Positions 41,552 to 50,493 of a stretch of DNA of 64,000 nt are shown in pieces. This DNA is from Martinezella rhizogenes. Lineage in GTDB: Bacteria; Pseudomonadota; Alphaproteobacteria; Rhizobiales; Rhizobiaceae. The stretch is taken from the NCBI RefSeq assembly GCF_000799715.1, contig NZ_JUHG01000015.1, positions 1 to 64,000 on the forward strand, given 5' to 3'. The position numbers were made by a program, and so were the translations under genes. How positions within the stretch are numbered: the first letter of the stretch is position 1; every line of letters begins with the position of its first letter. The notes beneath the pieces were generated by a model. That model saw only the letters and a program-made list of their open reading frames with translations. It had not been told where the DNA came from and made no database searches.

Positions 41552-41915
41552 TCAACACTTTGACCTGCGGGTAAAGCCCAAGCCTGCCCGCCGGTCGACG
41601 ACAATCGAAGTCCACTACGGCCCCCGCTTTGCGAAGACGCACACCACACATCTCGATGAGGCTCTCCGCATGCTTTCCCAAGGAGCTGAAGGAGGGCGAA
41701 GCAATCGGCCTGGTACCGCAATACTCGGGCTGATCGGACGGACGAGGCAGATATCTGGTACGCCCCCCCTGCCAAAGGTATCTTTTCGTTCGTCCGTAAG
41801 GTTTTTGTTGGGACAAGTATCGGGGCCCATCAGCTTGCCGTATTCGGCCGCGGCCCTGACATTGCCCACGATGTCCCCAGGCGAAGATTTTGCCCGACTT
41901 GCACGCTAGTGCATA
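41552..41915. other. 364-bp intergenic region, no supported gene
   Basis: Lies between the lipoprotein gene and the 3' end of the convergent histidine kinase gene. Short open frames exist on both strands but have no Shine-Dalgarno, no recognisable domain and no convincing composition. No strong hairpin or repeat was seen. Confidence 0.5.
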
Positions 41916-43247
41916 TCATAGATGCATCGTCAGCTTTGTTCCCGCCGCCTTGCTCGCAATGGCAACACGGCCACCGTGGTTCGTGACGATTTGCCGAACC
42001 AGGCTCAACCCCAGGCCGGCACCAGTGCTGCGTGGGGTGACGCGGTAGAACGGCTCGAATACCAGTTCCTGTTGATCCAAAGGTATGCCTGGCCCCTGGT
42101 CCTCGACGGCAATCTGGCCGCCTGCGGAAACCGAAACCGAAATCAAGCCCGCGTTTCCGCCGTGCTCGATTGCATTGCGAACGAGATTGTTGAGCGCCCT
42201 TTCCAAGGCCGAAAAACTGCCGCGGCGAACGAGCCGATCAACCTCGCTTTGAAACGCGATTTCATAACCCGCCGCGATCGCGATGGGGGCAAGATCCGCA
42301 ACAACAGCTTTTGCAAGCTCGACGAGATCAACCATCTCATATAGGTCCGTGGTTTGATCGTTTCGCTCGAACTCGAGAAGTTGCTCCGCTGCCTGGGCCA
42401 GTCGGGCAATATCCTTTAAAAGGCGTTCGCGCTCCTCACCTTCCATCGTACCTTCGATCCGCGTCTGCATGATCGCTATCGGCGTCCTGAGTTCGTGCGC
42501 CGCATCGATCAGGAAGCGCTGCCTTTTCTGGAACTCATGCTCCAGACGCTCAAGCACGCCGTTGAAAGCGACCACCAGTGGAAGGACCTCCTTTGGAACC
42601 TTGCCCGTCGGAAGGCGCGCTCCTTGCCGGCGCGGTTCGATCTCCGTCGCTTTGCTAACGACGTCGTTCAACCCAACGAGCGCACGACGCACGATACGGG
42701 GAACGGTGAAGAAGATCGCTGGCACCGCGAGAGCTAACAGGGGGACATAGATAGGGTAGGTGCCCTTCAAAATAGCGAGGAAAGGCGAGCCCTTCTCGGA
42801 ATTGCCTCCAAACAGGATCCTGATCTCGCCGACTGGGCTCGAGACATTCTCGATGGAGGCAATTTCCCTTGTATCTTTAGACCCTCGTATGTCGGCCTCG
42901 GCAAAAACATGCACGCTCCGCGCAATCCCTGCATAGGCTGCCGGTATCGTGCCATAGGAAACCAAAGAGGTATCATCGGTTGTCGCCACGGCGTACCAGA
43001 GACCCTCATTCTCCCTCTTGATGGCTATCAAGCGTGGCGTTTCGCGTATTTCGAGCCGACCTTGCCGATCGCGCGTGACGGCCTCGGCCATGACTGACTT
43101 TATCCTCTGACCCATTGCGACATTGGGCGACAGGATAAAGGCACCATAAACGCAAAGACCGATAATCACCGCAACAATCACAGTGATGAAGATAAGGCTG
43201 AGCTGCCAGCTCAGCTTCCATTTGAGCGACATGTTTCCTTCCGGCAT
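41916..43247 (-). CDS. Sensor histidine kinase
   Basis: A 443-aa membrane kinase. Helix 1 spans about residues 13-38, a periplasmic sensor about 39-170 (with ARSVHVFAEADIRGS), helix 2 about 172-195, HAMP to about 245, then the dimerisation/phosphoacceptor helix with the His in DAAHELRTPIAI (about 250). The ATPase boxes are NNLVRNAIEHGG, EDQGPGIP and TGAGLGLSL. Its ATG overlaps the regulator stop (TAATG), so the pair is coupled; a second ATG at 43232 has a GAAGGAAAC signal and is also possible. It is divergent from the RND efflux operon and probably senses a compound exported by it. Confidence 0.93.
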   Translation of the reverse strand: MPEGNMSLKWKLSWQLSLIFITVIVAVIIGLCVYGAFILSPNVAMGQRIKSVMAEAVTRDRQGRLEIRETPRLIAIKRENEGLWYAVATTDDTSLVSYGTIPAAYAGIARSVHVFAEADIRGSKDTREIASIENVSSPVGEIRILFGGNSEKGSPFLAILKGTYPIYVPLLALAVPAIFFTVPRIVRRALVGLNDVVSKATEIEPRRQGARLPTGKVPKEVLPLVVAFNGVLERLEHEFQKRQRFLIDAAHELRTPIAIMQTRIEGTMEGEERERLLKDIARLAQAAEQLLEFERNDQTTDLYEMVDLVELAKAVVADLAPIAIAAGYEIAFQSEVDRLVRRGSFSALERALNNLVRNAIEHGGNAGLISVSVSAGGQIAVEDQGPGIPLDQQELVFEPFYRVTPRSTGAGLGLSLVRQIVTNHGGRVAIASKAAGTKLTMHL

Positions 43248-43918
43248 TATTCTTCCTTCAAGAGATATCCGACGCCCCTGATATTGTGAATTGTGACGCC
43301 GGCCTGGGCATCCAGCAGACGTTTGCGCAGGCGCGAGATATGCGCGTCAAGGGCGTTCGACTGGATTTCTTCCTCGTAATTATAAACGGCCGCTTCCAGG
43401 ATCGAACGGACCACCGTTTTTCCGCGCCGCTTCGCAAGGGCGACCAGCACCAGAAGCTCTCGCCTGGGCAGATCGAGCGGATTCGACGCGACGGTTACGC
43501 TCAAATGCAGCGGGTCGATCGTCATGTGACCAATCGCGATTTGCGGCTCGACCAGATTGGCCCGTCTGCGCAAGACCGCGCGCAAGCGCGCCATCAATTC
43601 GTCGATCAGAAAAGGTTTTCCCAGATAGTCATCAGCGCCGGTATCCAGTCCTTCGATGCGCTCTTTTGGATCATTGTGTGCGGTCAGGACGATGATCGGC
43701 GTATCGGCACCGGCCGCTCTCAGCTTTGGAATGAAACTCAACCCCTCTCCGTCCGGCAGGCGGCGATCGAGCAATATCGCGTCGTAGCTGTGCTGGCGCG
43801 ACAACTCGAGCGCATCACCCAGGAGCATGGTGTGGTCGATGACAATGCCTTGCTTGCTCAGCGCGGTCGACAGCGCATCCGCCAGCTCCTTTTCATCCTC
43901 GATCAGCAAAATTCTCAT
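43247..43918 (-). CDS. OmpR/PhoB-family response regulator
   Basis: A 223-aa regulator: receiver domain MRILLIEDEKELADAL with the phosphoacceptor Asp in AILLDRRLPDG (about residue 51), Thr/Ser switch in IIVLTAHND and Lys in DDYLGKPF. A winged-helix DNA-binding domain follows (LDLPRRELLVLVALAKRRG, VYNYEEEIQSNALDAHISRLR). The ATG at 43918 gives standard length; the frame extending further upstream covers the divergent promoter and is not coding. It is transcribed ahead of the kinase and probably controls the divergent RND operon through the 190-bp intergenic region. Confidence 0.94.
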   Translation of the reverse strand: MRILLIEDEKELADALSTALSKQGIVIDHTMLLGDALELSRQHSYDAILLDRRLPDGEGLSFIPKLRAAGADTPIIVLTAHNDPKERIEGLDTGADDYLGKPFLIDELMARLRAVLRRRANLVEPQIAIGHMTIDPLHLSVTVASNPLDLPRRELLVLVALAKRRGKTVVRSILEAAVYNYEEEIQSNALDAHISRLRKRLLDAQAGVTIHNIRGVGYLLKEE

Positions 43919-43960
43919 GGTTGCCGCGTCCTTTCTTCTTTTCCTTATCGCCAGCGACCG

Positions 43961-44010
43961 TTGCGGCAACATTGCGGAATTCGCAGGGCAGCCCGGTAAT
44001 GCTGCCGCAA
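43961..44010. promoter_or_regulatory. Candidate operator between the two-component system and RND operon
   Basis: TTGCGGCA at 43961-43968 and its complement TGCCGCAA at 44003-44010 face each other across 34 bases in the divergent control region. A further TTGCGG occurs at 43972-43977. Such spaced half-sites could bind the response regulator, but direct repeats, more usual for OmpR-type proteins, are not clear. Confidence 0.25.
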
Positions 44011-44107
44011 TGGAAGATTCGTACCAATGGCATACCCACTCGCCAAAGGTCGCGCACGACGGACCGGTTTCGGCGGGCAAGAGTTCCCTAGTTGGAATAG
44101 AAGGACC

Positions 44108-45271
44108 ATGCCCATGTCTCGGAAATGGACGGGAAAGCTCACCGCGGCGGGGTTGCTGCTTGGTGGCGCCTGTATCAGCATTATTTATATCGGTTCTGCG
44201 CAGGGGTCCAACGATACAAACGAACGGGTCAAGCAAATCGTCGAGGCAAGGAGCAAAAACGGTAAGCCGCGACCCCTGGAACTCGCATCGGTCGAGGTCA
44301 CGAAGATCGAGCCTACATCGATGGCGGAACACCTGCGTGTGAGCGGCGAGCTCCAGCCTGTCAGACGGGCCGTGCTTAAAGCGAAAATCGCGGGAAAGAT
44401 CCTCGAGGTCATTCCTCGCGAGGGGCAGTCGATCAAGGCAGGTGATGTACTTGTCCGATTCGAAACCGAGGATCTGCAATCGACACTCAGACAGCGCGAG
44501 AGCGATCTCGAAGCCGCATATGCTGAACTTCTTCTAACCATGCAGACGCAGAATCGGCTTGAGCAACTCGCTGCCAACAAGGTTTCGACACAGGAGCAAC
44601 TCGACAAGGCTAAGAGCGATGTAGCGACGGCCAAGGCGAGAAGCCAGGGGCTAATCTCGCAAGTAGACATTGCCCGCACGGCTTTGCGCGATGCCGAGGT
44701 GACGGCTCCCTTCGATGGCGCCGTTGCAAGCCGCGCCGTCGATCCAGGATCTAGCGTCAGCGCCGACACCGAACTGCTCACGGTGGTCGATATTAGTGTT
44801 CTTGAGGCAAGGGTCCTTGTTTCCACCCGCGATGTCACCCGTCTTCAGGTCGGTCAAATCGCTGAGCTTCAGATCGATGGGCACGATGGTCAATCGATCG
44901 ATGGGTCAATCGATCGCATTAATCCAGCTGCCAATGAAGGCTCGCGCTTCGTTACCGTGCACATCCGCATAGAGAATGCGGGAAGGCAACTTTGGGGTGG
45001 CATGTTTGCGACGGGTTCAATCCTTGTGCGTGAACGCAAGGATATCTTTGTCCTCCCGGCTTCGGCATTGCGTGAGGATGGGGCGGGGGAGTTCGTGCTT
45101 AAGCTCGATGGCGGAAAATTGGTGCGCCAATCGGTTCAAGTCGGTGAACGCTGGAATGGCGGCGACGCAGTGGAGATCGCAGACGGCGTTAAAGCGGGCG
45201 ACACCATCGTGATCGCACCTCTACCGACGCTGGTGCCTGAAACACCAGCAATGATTTCGCAAGCAGGTTGA
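44108..45271 (+). CDS. RND efflux periplasmic adaptor (membrane fusion protein)
   Basis: A 387-aa HlyD/AcrA-type adaptor. It has an N-terminal membrane anchor (LTAAGLLLGGACISIIYIG), then the lipoyl/barrel half RRAVLKAKIAGKILEVIP. A coiled-coil hairpin (about residues 110-190, rich in QRESDLEAAYAEL-type heptads) and the second half-lipoyl VTAPFDGAVASRAVDPGS follow. ATG at 44108 is taken because GAAGGA stands just upstream; the longer frame reaches into the regulatory region. The pump gene starts one base after the stop. No outer-membrane factor gene is adjacent. Confidence 0.92.
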   Translation: MPMSRKWTGKLTAAGLLLGGACISIIYIGSAQGSNDTNERVKQIVEARSKNGKPRPLELASVEVTKIEPTSMAEHLRVSGELQPVRRAVLKAKIAGKILEVIPREGQSIKAGDVLVRFETEDLQSTLRQRESDLEAAYAELLLTMQTQNRLEQLAANKVSTQEQLDKAKSDVATAKARSQGLISQVDIARTALRDAEVTAPFDGAVASRAVDPGSSVSADTELLTVVDISVLEARVLVSTRDVTRLQVGQIAELQIDGHDGQSIDGSIDRINPAANEGSRFVTVHIRIENAGRQLWGGMFATGSILVRERKDIFVLPASALREDGAGEFVLKLDGGKLVRQSVQVGERWNGGDAVEIADGVKAGDTIVIAPLPTLVPETPAMISQAG

Positions 45272-45272
45272 C

Positions 45273-48200
45273 ATGTTTCTGACCCGTATCTCCGTCAATC
45301 ATCCCGTTTTCGCCACCATGATGATGGTTGTATTGCTGGTCTTCGGACTGTTTTCCTTCCAGCGGCTGGGTCTTGATCAATATCCGAATGTAGATGTTCC
45401 GATAGTGGTCGTGGCGACGACCTATCCCGGCGCTTCCCCGGAAACCGTCGAGACGGACGTCACACGCCCGATCGAACAGGCCCTGAACGCAATCAGCGGC
45501 CTCGACCGCCTCACCTCGATTTCCTACGAGGGCCGTTCTGTCGTGACCGCCAAATTCAAGCTCGAGGTCGAAGGCGCAACGGCTGCGCAAGATGTCAGAG
45601 ACAAGGTCGCGGCCCTCGAGGCAGCTTTCCCAGATGGTGTCGACAAACCTATCGTCTCACGGTTCAACCCTTCCGATCAGCCGATCCTGTCGGTTGCCGT
45701 GAGCTCGCCCTCCCTTGGCGTGCCAGAGCTGACCACGATCGCCGACCGGCTCGTCGTCCGGCAGCTGACGACCGTTTCCGGCGTCGGACAGGTCACGCTG
45801 GTCGGCGGCCAGAAGCGACAGGTAGACATCGGTATCGACGAAACGCGCATGCGCGCGCTGAGAATTGGCGTTGATGAGGTCATCAATGCTCTGCGGTCCG
45901 GCAATCAGGATCGCCCCGCCGGCAGCATAGTCACTGACTTCAGTGAACGTACCATCCAGGTCCAGGGTCGCATCGCGCGACCCGAAGATTTCCTCGATAT
46001 GATCGTTGCGCGTCGCAGCGGTGGGCCGGTCTATCTGCGCGACATCGCCACCGTCAATGTTGGAGCGGCCGATGCGGAAAGCCGCGCCGTCTACAACGGC
46101 GAGACGGCCCTGGCGATCGACATCGTCAAGGTCCAAGACGCCAACACCGTCCAGGTCGTCAAGGATGTGAGGAAACGACTCGAAGAGCTCAATACCGAAT
46201 TGACACCACAGGACGTGCAACTTCGTGTCGTTACCGACGCCTCGGTCGCCATTCAGGAGTCTGTGGACCAGGTACAGGCAACGCTCATCGAAGGCGCGGT
46301 TCTCGCCGTCGCTATCGTTTTCCTGTTTCTCAATTCGTGGCGAAGCACGGTGATCACCGGTTTGACGCTTCCGATCGCCATGATCGGTACTCTTGCCGTT
46401 ATCCATTTTCTCGGCTTCACGCTGAATACGCTGAGCCTGCTTGCGTTGACGTTGTCGATCGGCATTCTTGTCGACGACGCGATCGTTGTGCGCGAGAACA
46501 TCACCCGCCATCTTCACATGGGCAAATCGCATCTCCGGGCGGCCCTCGACGGGACGAACGAGATCGGACTAGCCGTCATGGCGACAACAGCCACGATTGT
46601 CGCAGTCTTCCTGCCAGTCGCCTTTATGGAAGGCATTGTCGGCCGCTTCTTCTACGAGTTTGGCGTAACGGTCTCGGCGGCGGTACTGATTTCACTCTTC
46701 GTGGCATTTACGCTCGACCCGATGCTGTCGAGCGTGTGGCACGATCCCGACGCGCAGGCCGATGCAAAGCGTGGGCCGATCGGGCGCCTCATCGCCCGCT
46801 TCGACCATGGGTTCGAAAGATTGGCCGACAGCTATCGCCACCTGATCAGGTGGACGCTGCGCCATCGCCTCATAACGCTAATGACGACGATTGGTGTGTT
46901 CGTCGGCAGTATCTTCATGGTTCCACTGGTTGGCACCGAGTTCGTGCCCAACGCGGACGAAGGCCGTTTCCAGATCAACGTGACGACGCCCGTCGGCTCA
47001 TCGCTCGACTATACCAGCGCGAAAGTCCGACAGGTCGAAAAGGCACTGCGGGAGCTTCCGGAGGTATCGGCAACCTATTCGACGATCAACACCGGCAGCA
47101 CCACGGGCAAACACCGCGCGGCCATCCTCGTCAGATTGCTGCCGCCAGACCAGCGCACGCGCACGCCTGCAATGTTGGCCGGGCCCATCCGCCAACGGCT
47201 TGCGGCGATCCCGGGCATCGAAATCGCCATTGTCCAGGAAGGACTTGGTGGTGGCGACAGTCCGATCCAGTTGAGCATCCTGGGTGACGATCGAGCTGTG
47301 CTGGAAAAGATCGCAACAGATCTCACGGCTGACATGCGCGCAATTCCCGGCATCGTCGACGTCGCCTCCAGCGCAAAGGAACGGACGGCTATTCTTTCCG
47401 TACGCCTAAAACGCGAAGCGGCAAGCGACCTGGGTATCGGGATATCTGAGTTGGTCGGAATGCTGAAGCCGCTTCTCGGTGGCCAGGACGTCACGGACTG
47501 GACAGACCCATTGGGCGAGACCTATGCGGCCGTGGTGCGCCTGCCGCAGAACCAGCGGAGTGATGTGGCTGACATGGGCGAACTGATGATGACGACCGGG
47601 CGGACCGACGCGAACAACGCGCCGGTGATGGTGCGTCTTGACCAAGTTGCCGAGATTGGCACGATGCGGGCTGCTTCCGAGATCCGACGTCTCGGCATGT
47701 CGCGCGAAGTTCTCGTCTCAGCCGACGTGTCGGGACGGCCGCTGGGCGACGTTACAAATGAGCTGCAGGCGCTGATCGCGGAGCGCAACCTGCCAGTGGG
47801 CTATCATATCCGCTTCGGAGGCGACTCCGAAAACATGCAGGAAACAGCAGGAAACATGGCCAAGGCTCTGATCATGGCGGTGATCTTCATCTATGTCGTG
47901 CTTGCCTCGCAATTCGGCAGCTTCACCCAACCGATCGCCATCATGGCCGCGCTTCCGCTATCCCTGGTCGGCGTTCTCGCCGGTCTGCTGGTTGCCGGGA
48001 GCACGATCAATATGTTCTCGATGATCGGCTTCATCATGCTCATGGGTCTCGTCACCAAGAACGGTATTCTGCTGGTGGATTTCGCCAACAGGGAAAGGAA
48101 GCGTGGCCTGCCGCTCGATGAAGCGCTGGTCAACGCCGGCGCCATTCGTTTCCGTCCGATCGTCATGACGACATTGGCCATGATTTTCGGCATGATACCG

Positions 48201-48446
48201 CTCGCCATGGCCGTCGGCGGAGGTGGGGCGCAACGCGCGCCGATGGCGCATGCGGTCATCGGGGGCCTGATCAGCTCGACGATGCTGACGTTGCTCATCG
48301 TACCGGTGATCCTTTCCTATGTGGAAAGCCTTTCTGCGGTCGTCGCCACGTTCTTCAAGGCTGGCAATCGTCAAAGCTCCTTCAAGGCTGGCAATCGTCA
48401 AAGCTCATCGGAGAAAGCTGCGGTCGGCACCGACGATCTGTTTTGA
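45273..48446 (+). CDS. RND-family multidrug efflux permease
   Basis: A 1057-aa inner-membrane pump of the HAE1/AcrB-MdtF-like class with 12 transmembrane helices and two large periplasmic loops. The N-terminus (TRISVNHPVFATMMMVVLL) is standard. The proton-relay acidic pair is in ILVDDAIVVREN (about residues 400-405). FMEGIVGRFFYEFGVTVSAA, GLVTKNGILLVDFANRER and FRPIVMTTLAMIFGMIPLA are conserved helices. The C-terminus ends with a nine-residue tandem duplication (FKAGNRQSS twice). It is cotranscribed with the adaptor and probably controlled by the divergent two-component system. Confidence 0.95.
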   Translation: MFLTRISVNHPVFATMMMVVLLVFGLFSFQRLGLDQYPNVDVPIVVVATTYPGASPETVETDVTRPIEQALNAISGLDRLTSISYEGRSVVTAKFKLEVEGATAAQDVRDKVAALEAAFPDGVDKPIVSRFNPSDQPILSVAVSSPSLGVPELTTIADRLVVRQLTTVSGVGQVTLVGGQKRQVDIGIDETRMRALRIGVDEVINALRSGNQDRPAGSIVTDFSERTIQVQGRIARPEDFLDMIVARRSGGPVYLRDIATVNVGAADAESRAVYNGETALAIDIVKVQDANTVQVVKDVRKRLEELNTELTPQDVQLRVVTDASVAIQESVDQVQATLIEGAVLAVAIVFLFLNSWRSTVITGLTLPIAMIGTLAVIHFLGFTLNTLSLLALTLSIGILVDDAIVVRENITRHLHMGKSHLRAALDGTNEIGLAVMATTATIVAVFLPVAFMEGIVGRFFYEFGVTVSAAVLISLFVAFTLDPMLSSVWHDPDAQADAKRGPIGRLIARFDHGFERLADSYRHLIRWTLRHRLITLMTTIGVFVGSIFMVPLVGTEFVPNADEGRFQINVTTPVGSSLDYTSAKVRQVEKALRELPEVSATYSTINTGSTTGKHRAAILVRLLPPDQRTRTPAMLAGPIRQRLAAIPGIEIAIVQEGLGGGDSPIQLSILGDDRAVLEKIATDLTADMRAIPGIVDVASSAKERTAILSVRLKREAASDLGIGISELVGMLKPLLGGQDVTDWTDPLGETYAAVVRLPQNQRSDVADMGELMMTTGRTDANNAPVMVRLDQVAEIGTMRAASEIRRLGMSREVLVSADVSGRPLGDVTNELQALIAERNLPVGYHIRFGGDSENMQETAGNMAKALIMAVIFIYVVLASQFGSFTQPIAIMAALPLSLVGVLAGLLVAGSTINMFSMIGFIMLMGLVTKNGILLVDFANRERKRGLPLDEALVNAGAIRFRPIVMTTLAMIFGMIPLAMAVGGGGAQRAPMAHAVIGGLISSTMLTLLIVPVILSYVESLSAVVATFFKAGNRQSSFKAGNRQSSSEKAAVGTDDLF
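48353..48406 (+). repeat. 27-bp perfect tandem duplication in the RND pump C-terminus
   Basis: Two exact copies (48353-48379 and 48380-48406), each beginning CTTCAAGGCTGGCAATCGTC, keep the frame and add nine residues to the cytoplasmic tail. It looks like a recent replication-slippage duplication. Confidence 0.9.
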
Positions 48447-49310
48447 AGGCTAGGGTGGTGGGTCACCCGGATATCGACGCTGAACCCGGCTAAGGAACTG
48501 CGCGCGGCACTCCCTAGAGGCTACGTCGCTCGCGGGACGGAACCTGTTGGTTCATATTGAGCAATCAGACGGAACTCCGACTATCCGTCGCTGGATCGCG
48601 TGGATCGCAACAGACCCTCAAACGGCTTCGACGGCTCCTATTTGCCCGCCGATGTCAGGAAGATGGTTTGATTGTTTGCGTCGTCGTCAAACTTGCAACG
48701 GAAAGCGCCAGCTCGAGACGCTTGACGATTGCTGCCCGCCGACGGCCCACAATCTTATGGTAGGTCGACGCACCCATGCCTGAAGCACTCGGGCGGCAAG
48801 GCTGGCGAGTATCGGCGTCATGATGGCTCATCGCCTTTGATGGATGATCCAGAGAATGGCCATCGGTCCGGCCAAGAAGGTGCCAAGGAATATCAGCGTC
48901 TGAATGTAGCCGGCCATCTTGTGAAGCAGAACCTGGCGGCGTCTGTGTCTGCTCATTGCATTCTCCTAAGACAAAATCGGCAAGCGAGCTAACACTGCGC
49001 GTGTCGCATTGCAGCAGCATTACCGGCTGGAAGCGTTGCCAAAACCGATCAAGGTAGCCGCATAAGAAGCGTGTGGACGCGGCGAATTCGCGGGAACCGA
49101 CGGCCAAGGAGCACTCGATGGAGCGTTTTCTGACTGGGTCTCCAGCTCAACAGCCCGACGAAAGGCCTCACTCATGTTCTCTTTACGGCTGGGAATTTGA
49201 AACCTGGCGTTTCTAATGATGAAACCTAACGGTCGTTGATCCCCACGCGTTTCAAGTCGACAATAAGCATCAGACGCGGTTTCAACGGTCGAAGGCGATG
49301 GGGTTCTCGC
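48447..49310. other. 864-bp intergenic region containing small ORFs
   Basis: The best content is the small membrane-protein ORF at 48828-48956 (listed separately). A second minus-strand frame at 48687-48821 (44 codons, begins MTPILASLAARVLQAWVRR) starts seven bases after that ORF's stop and could be coupled, but it has no recognisable family. Nothing else convincing was seen; 48957-49310 appears non-coding. Confidence 0.4.
48828..48956 (-). CDS. Small membrane protein (42 aa)
   Basis: ATG at 48956 with TAGGAGAATGCA directly upstream, a good Shine-Dalgarno and spacing. The product has a basic N-terminus (MSRHRRRQVLLHK), one hydrophobic helix (QTLIFLGTFLAGPMAILWII) and a basic tail HQRR, the layout of an inner-membrane miniprotein with both ends positively charged. 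No family is recognised. It is oriented opposite to the RND operon and the MDR gene, so it has its own transcript. Coding is inferred from signal plus composition. Confidence 0.5.
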   Translation of the reverse strand: MSRHRRRQVLLHKMAGYIQTLIFLGTFLAGPMAILWIIHQRR

Positions 49311-50318
49311 ATGTCACAGACGAAGGGCTTTGCCGTCCAGATCGATCACTACGGACCGCCTGAAGTCCTAGTGTACCGTGAGATCGATCTCCTGCCGCTC
49401 GCGCCGCGGGAGGTCCGCGTCCAGACACTGATGGCAGCCGTCAATCACACCGATCTGGAGATCCGAGCGGGAAACTGGCCGGTGCGGAAGCAAAATCCCT
49501 TCCCTTATGTTCCGGGTGTCGAAGTTGTGGGCACCGTGGTCGAGATGGGGTCGGCGGTCTCGGAATGGACCGTCGGCGAGACCGTGATCACAATGATGCA
49601 GGGCCTGGGTGGGGTTAAGGCAGAGCGGAATGGAGGCTATGCCGAGTTTGTCACGGTGGGTGCCGACACGCTGGCACTCGTACCTCCCTCGGTCAATGTC
49701 GCAGAACTCGCAGCATTGGGGCTTGTCGGCGTAACGGCTTATGAAGGTCTGAAGCGCCTTGGCCCGCTTGAGGGAAGGCGGGTACTTATAACCGGGGCGG
49801 CCGGCGGCGTCGGATCAGCGGCCACTGCAATCGCCAAGGCAATGGGCGCCTCGGTTACAGGTCTCGTATCGCGTTCGGAGCAAATGGATTACGTCCGCGG
49901 GCTCGGAGCCGAGCGGGTAGAGGTTGCAAGAGGTGGCCCGCTTCCATTTCCATCGGGAAGTTATGACGGCGTCCTGGACGTGGTCGGCGGAGATCTCTTC
50001 GGCCCTTGCGTGAATGCACTCCGCGACGGGGGAGTTTTCTCGCTTGTAGGGGCCGTTGGCGGTGATCGCGTCACATTTGAGGCCTGGCAGCTGATCCGCC
50101 CCGTGACGCTCACCGGCTATTCAACCGAAAGTCTCGATGGTCCGCGTCTTCGTCATGCGATCTCCGAGCTCTGCGATTGGCTGGCAAGTGGCGAAGTCTG
50201 CTCACCCAAATATCGCATCATCTCGATGCGGGATGCCTCGAAGGCTCACGAAACGCTTGAGCGCGGAGGCGTCGAGGGGCGACTGCTTCTGGCTCCCGCA
50301 ATCAGTCAGACCTCGTAA
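49311..50318 (+). CDS. Quinone oxidoreductase-like zinc-independent MDR
   Basis: A 335-aa medium-chain reductase of the NADPH:quinone reductase (zeta-crystallin) type. It has a GroES-like N-terminal domain (PPEVLVYREIDLLPLAPREV, VNHTDLEIRAGNWP, PGVEVVGTVVEMG) and a Rossmann domain with ITGAAGGVGSAATA (about residue 160). Zinc ligands of alcohol dehydrogenases are absent. It reduces quinones or enones with NADPH. The ATG at 49311 matches the family N-terminus; the open frame upstream of it is not conserved-looking. It is solitary, ahead of the MHS permease gene. Confidence 0.88.
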   Translation: MSQTKGFAVQIDHYGPPEVLVYREIDLLPLAPREVRVQTLMAAVNHTDLEIRAGNWPVRKQNPFPYVPGVEVVGTVVEMGSAVSEWTVGETVITMMQGLGGVKAERNGGYAEFVTVGADTLALVPPSVNVAELAALGLVGVTAYEGLKRLGPLEGRRVLITGAAGGVGSAATAIAKAMGASVTGLVSRSEQMDYVRGLGAERVEVARGGPLPFPSGSYDGVLDVVGGDLFGPCVNALRDGGVFSLVGAVGGDRVTFEAWQLIRPVTLTGYSTESLDGPRLRHAISELCDWLASGEVCSPKYRIISMRDASKAHETLERGGVEGRLLLAPAISQTS

Positions 50319-50493
50319 ACCGTCCAGAATCGTCAATGGGGCCGAGGCTTCACCATAAAATGCGAGGCGGCGATGCCGACGGATCGGCCCGATCCCCGAC
50401 GGGCCGTGGAAGGCGAGTGGCGGGTTAGAGCTTGGGCGTTTGCGCGGTCGTCGATCGAGCCCACAGAAATAATTTGAGCGCATGAGGTGACAG

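Noticed and set aside
41670..41909. 79-codon plus-strand frame in the gap before the histidine kinase
   Set aside because: No Shine-Dalgarno and no recognisable family.
43919..44479. Upstream extension of the response regulator
   Set aside because: Receiver domains start at MRILLIEDE; the extension overlaps the divergent promoter and adaptor gene.
46337..47287. 316-codon plus-strand frame inside the RND pump
   Set aside because: Out of frame within a conserved gene; Arg/His-rich shadow.
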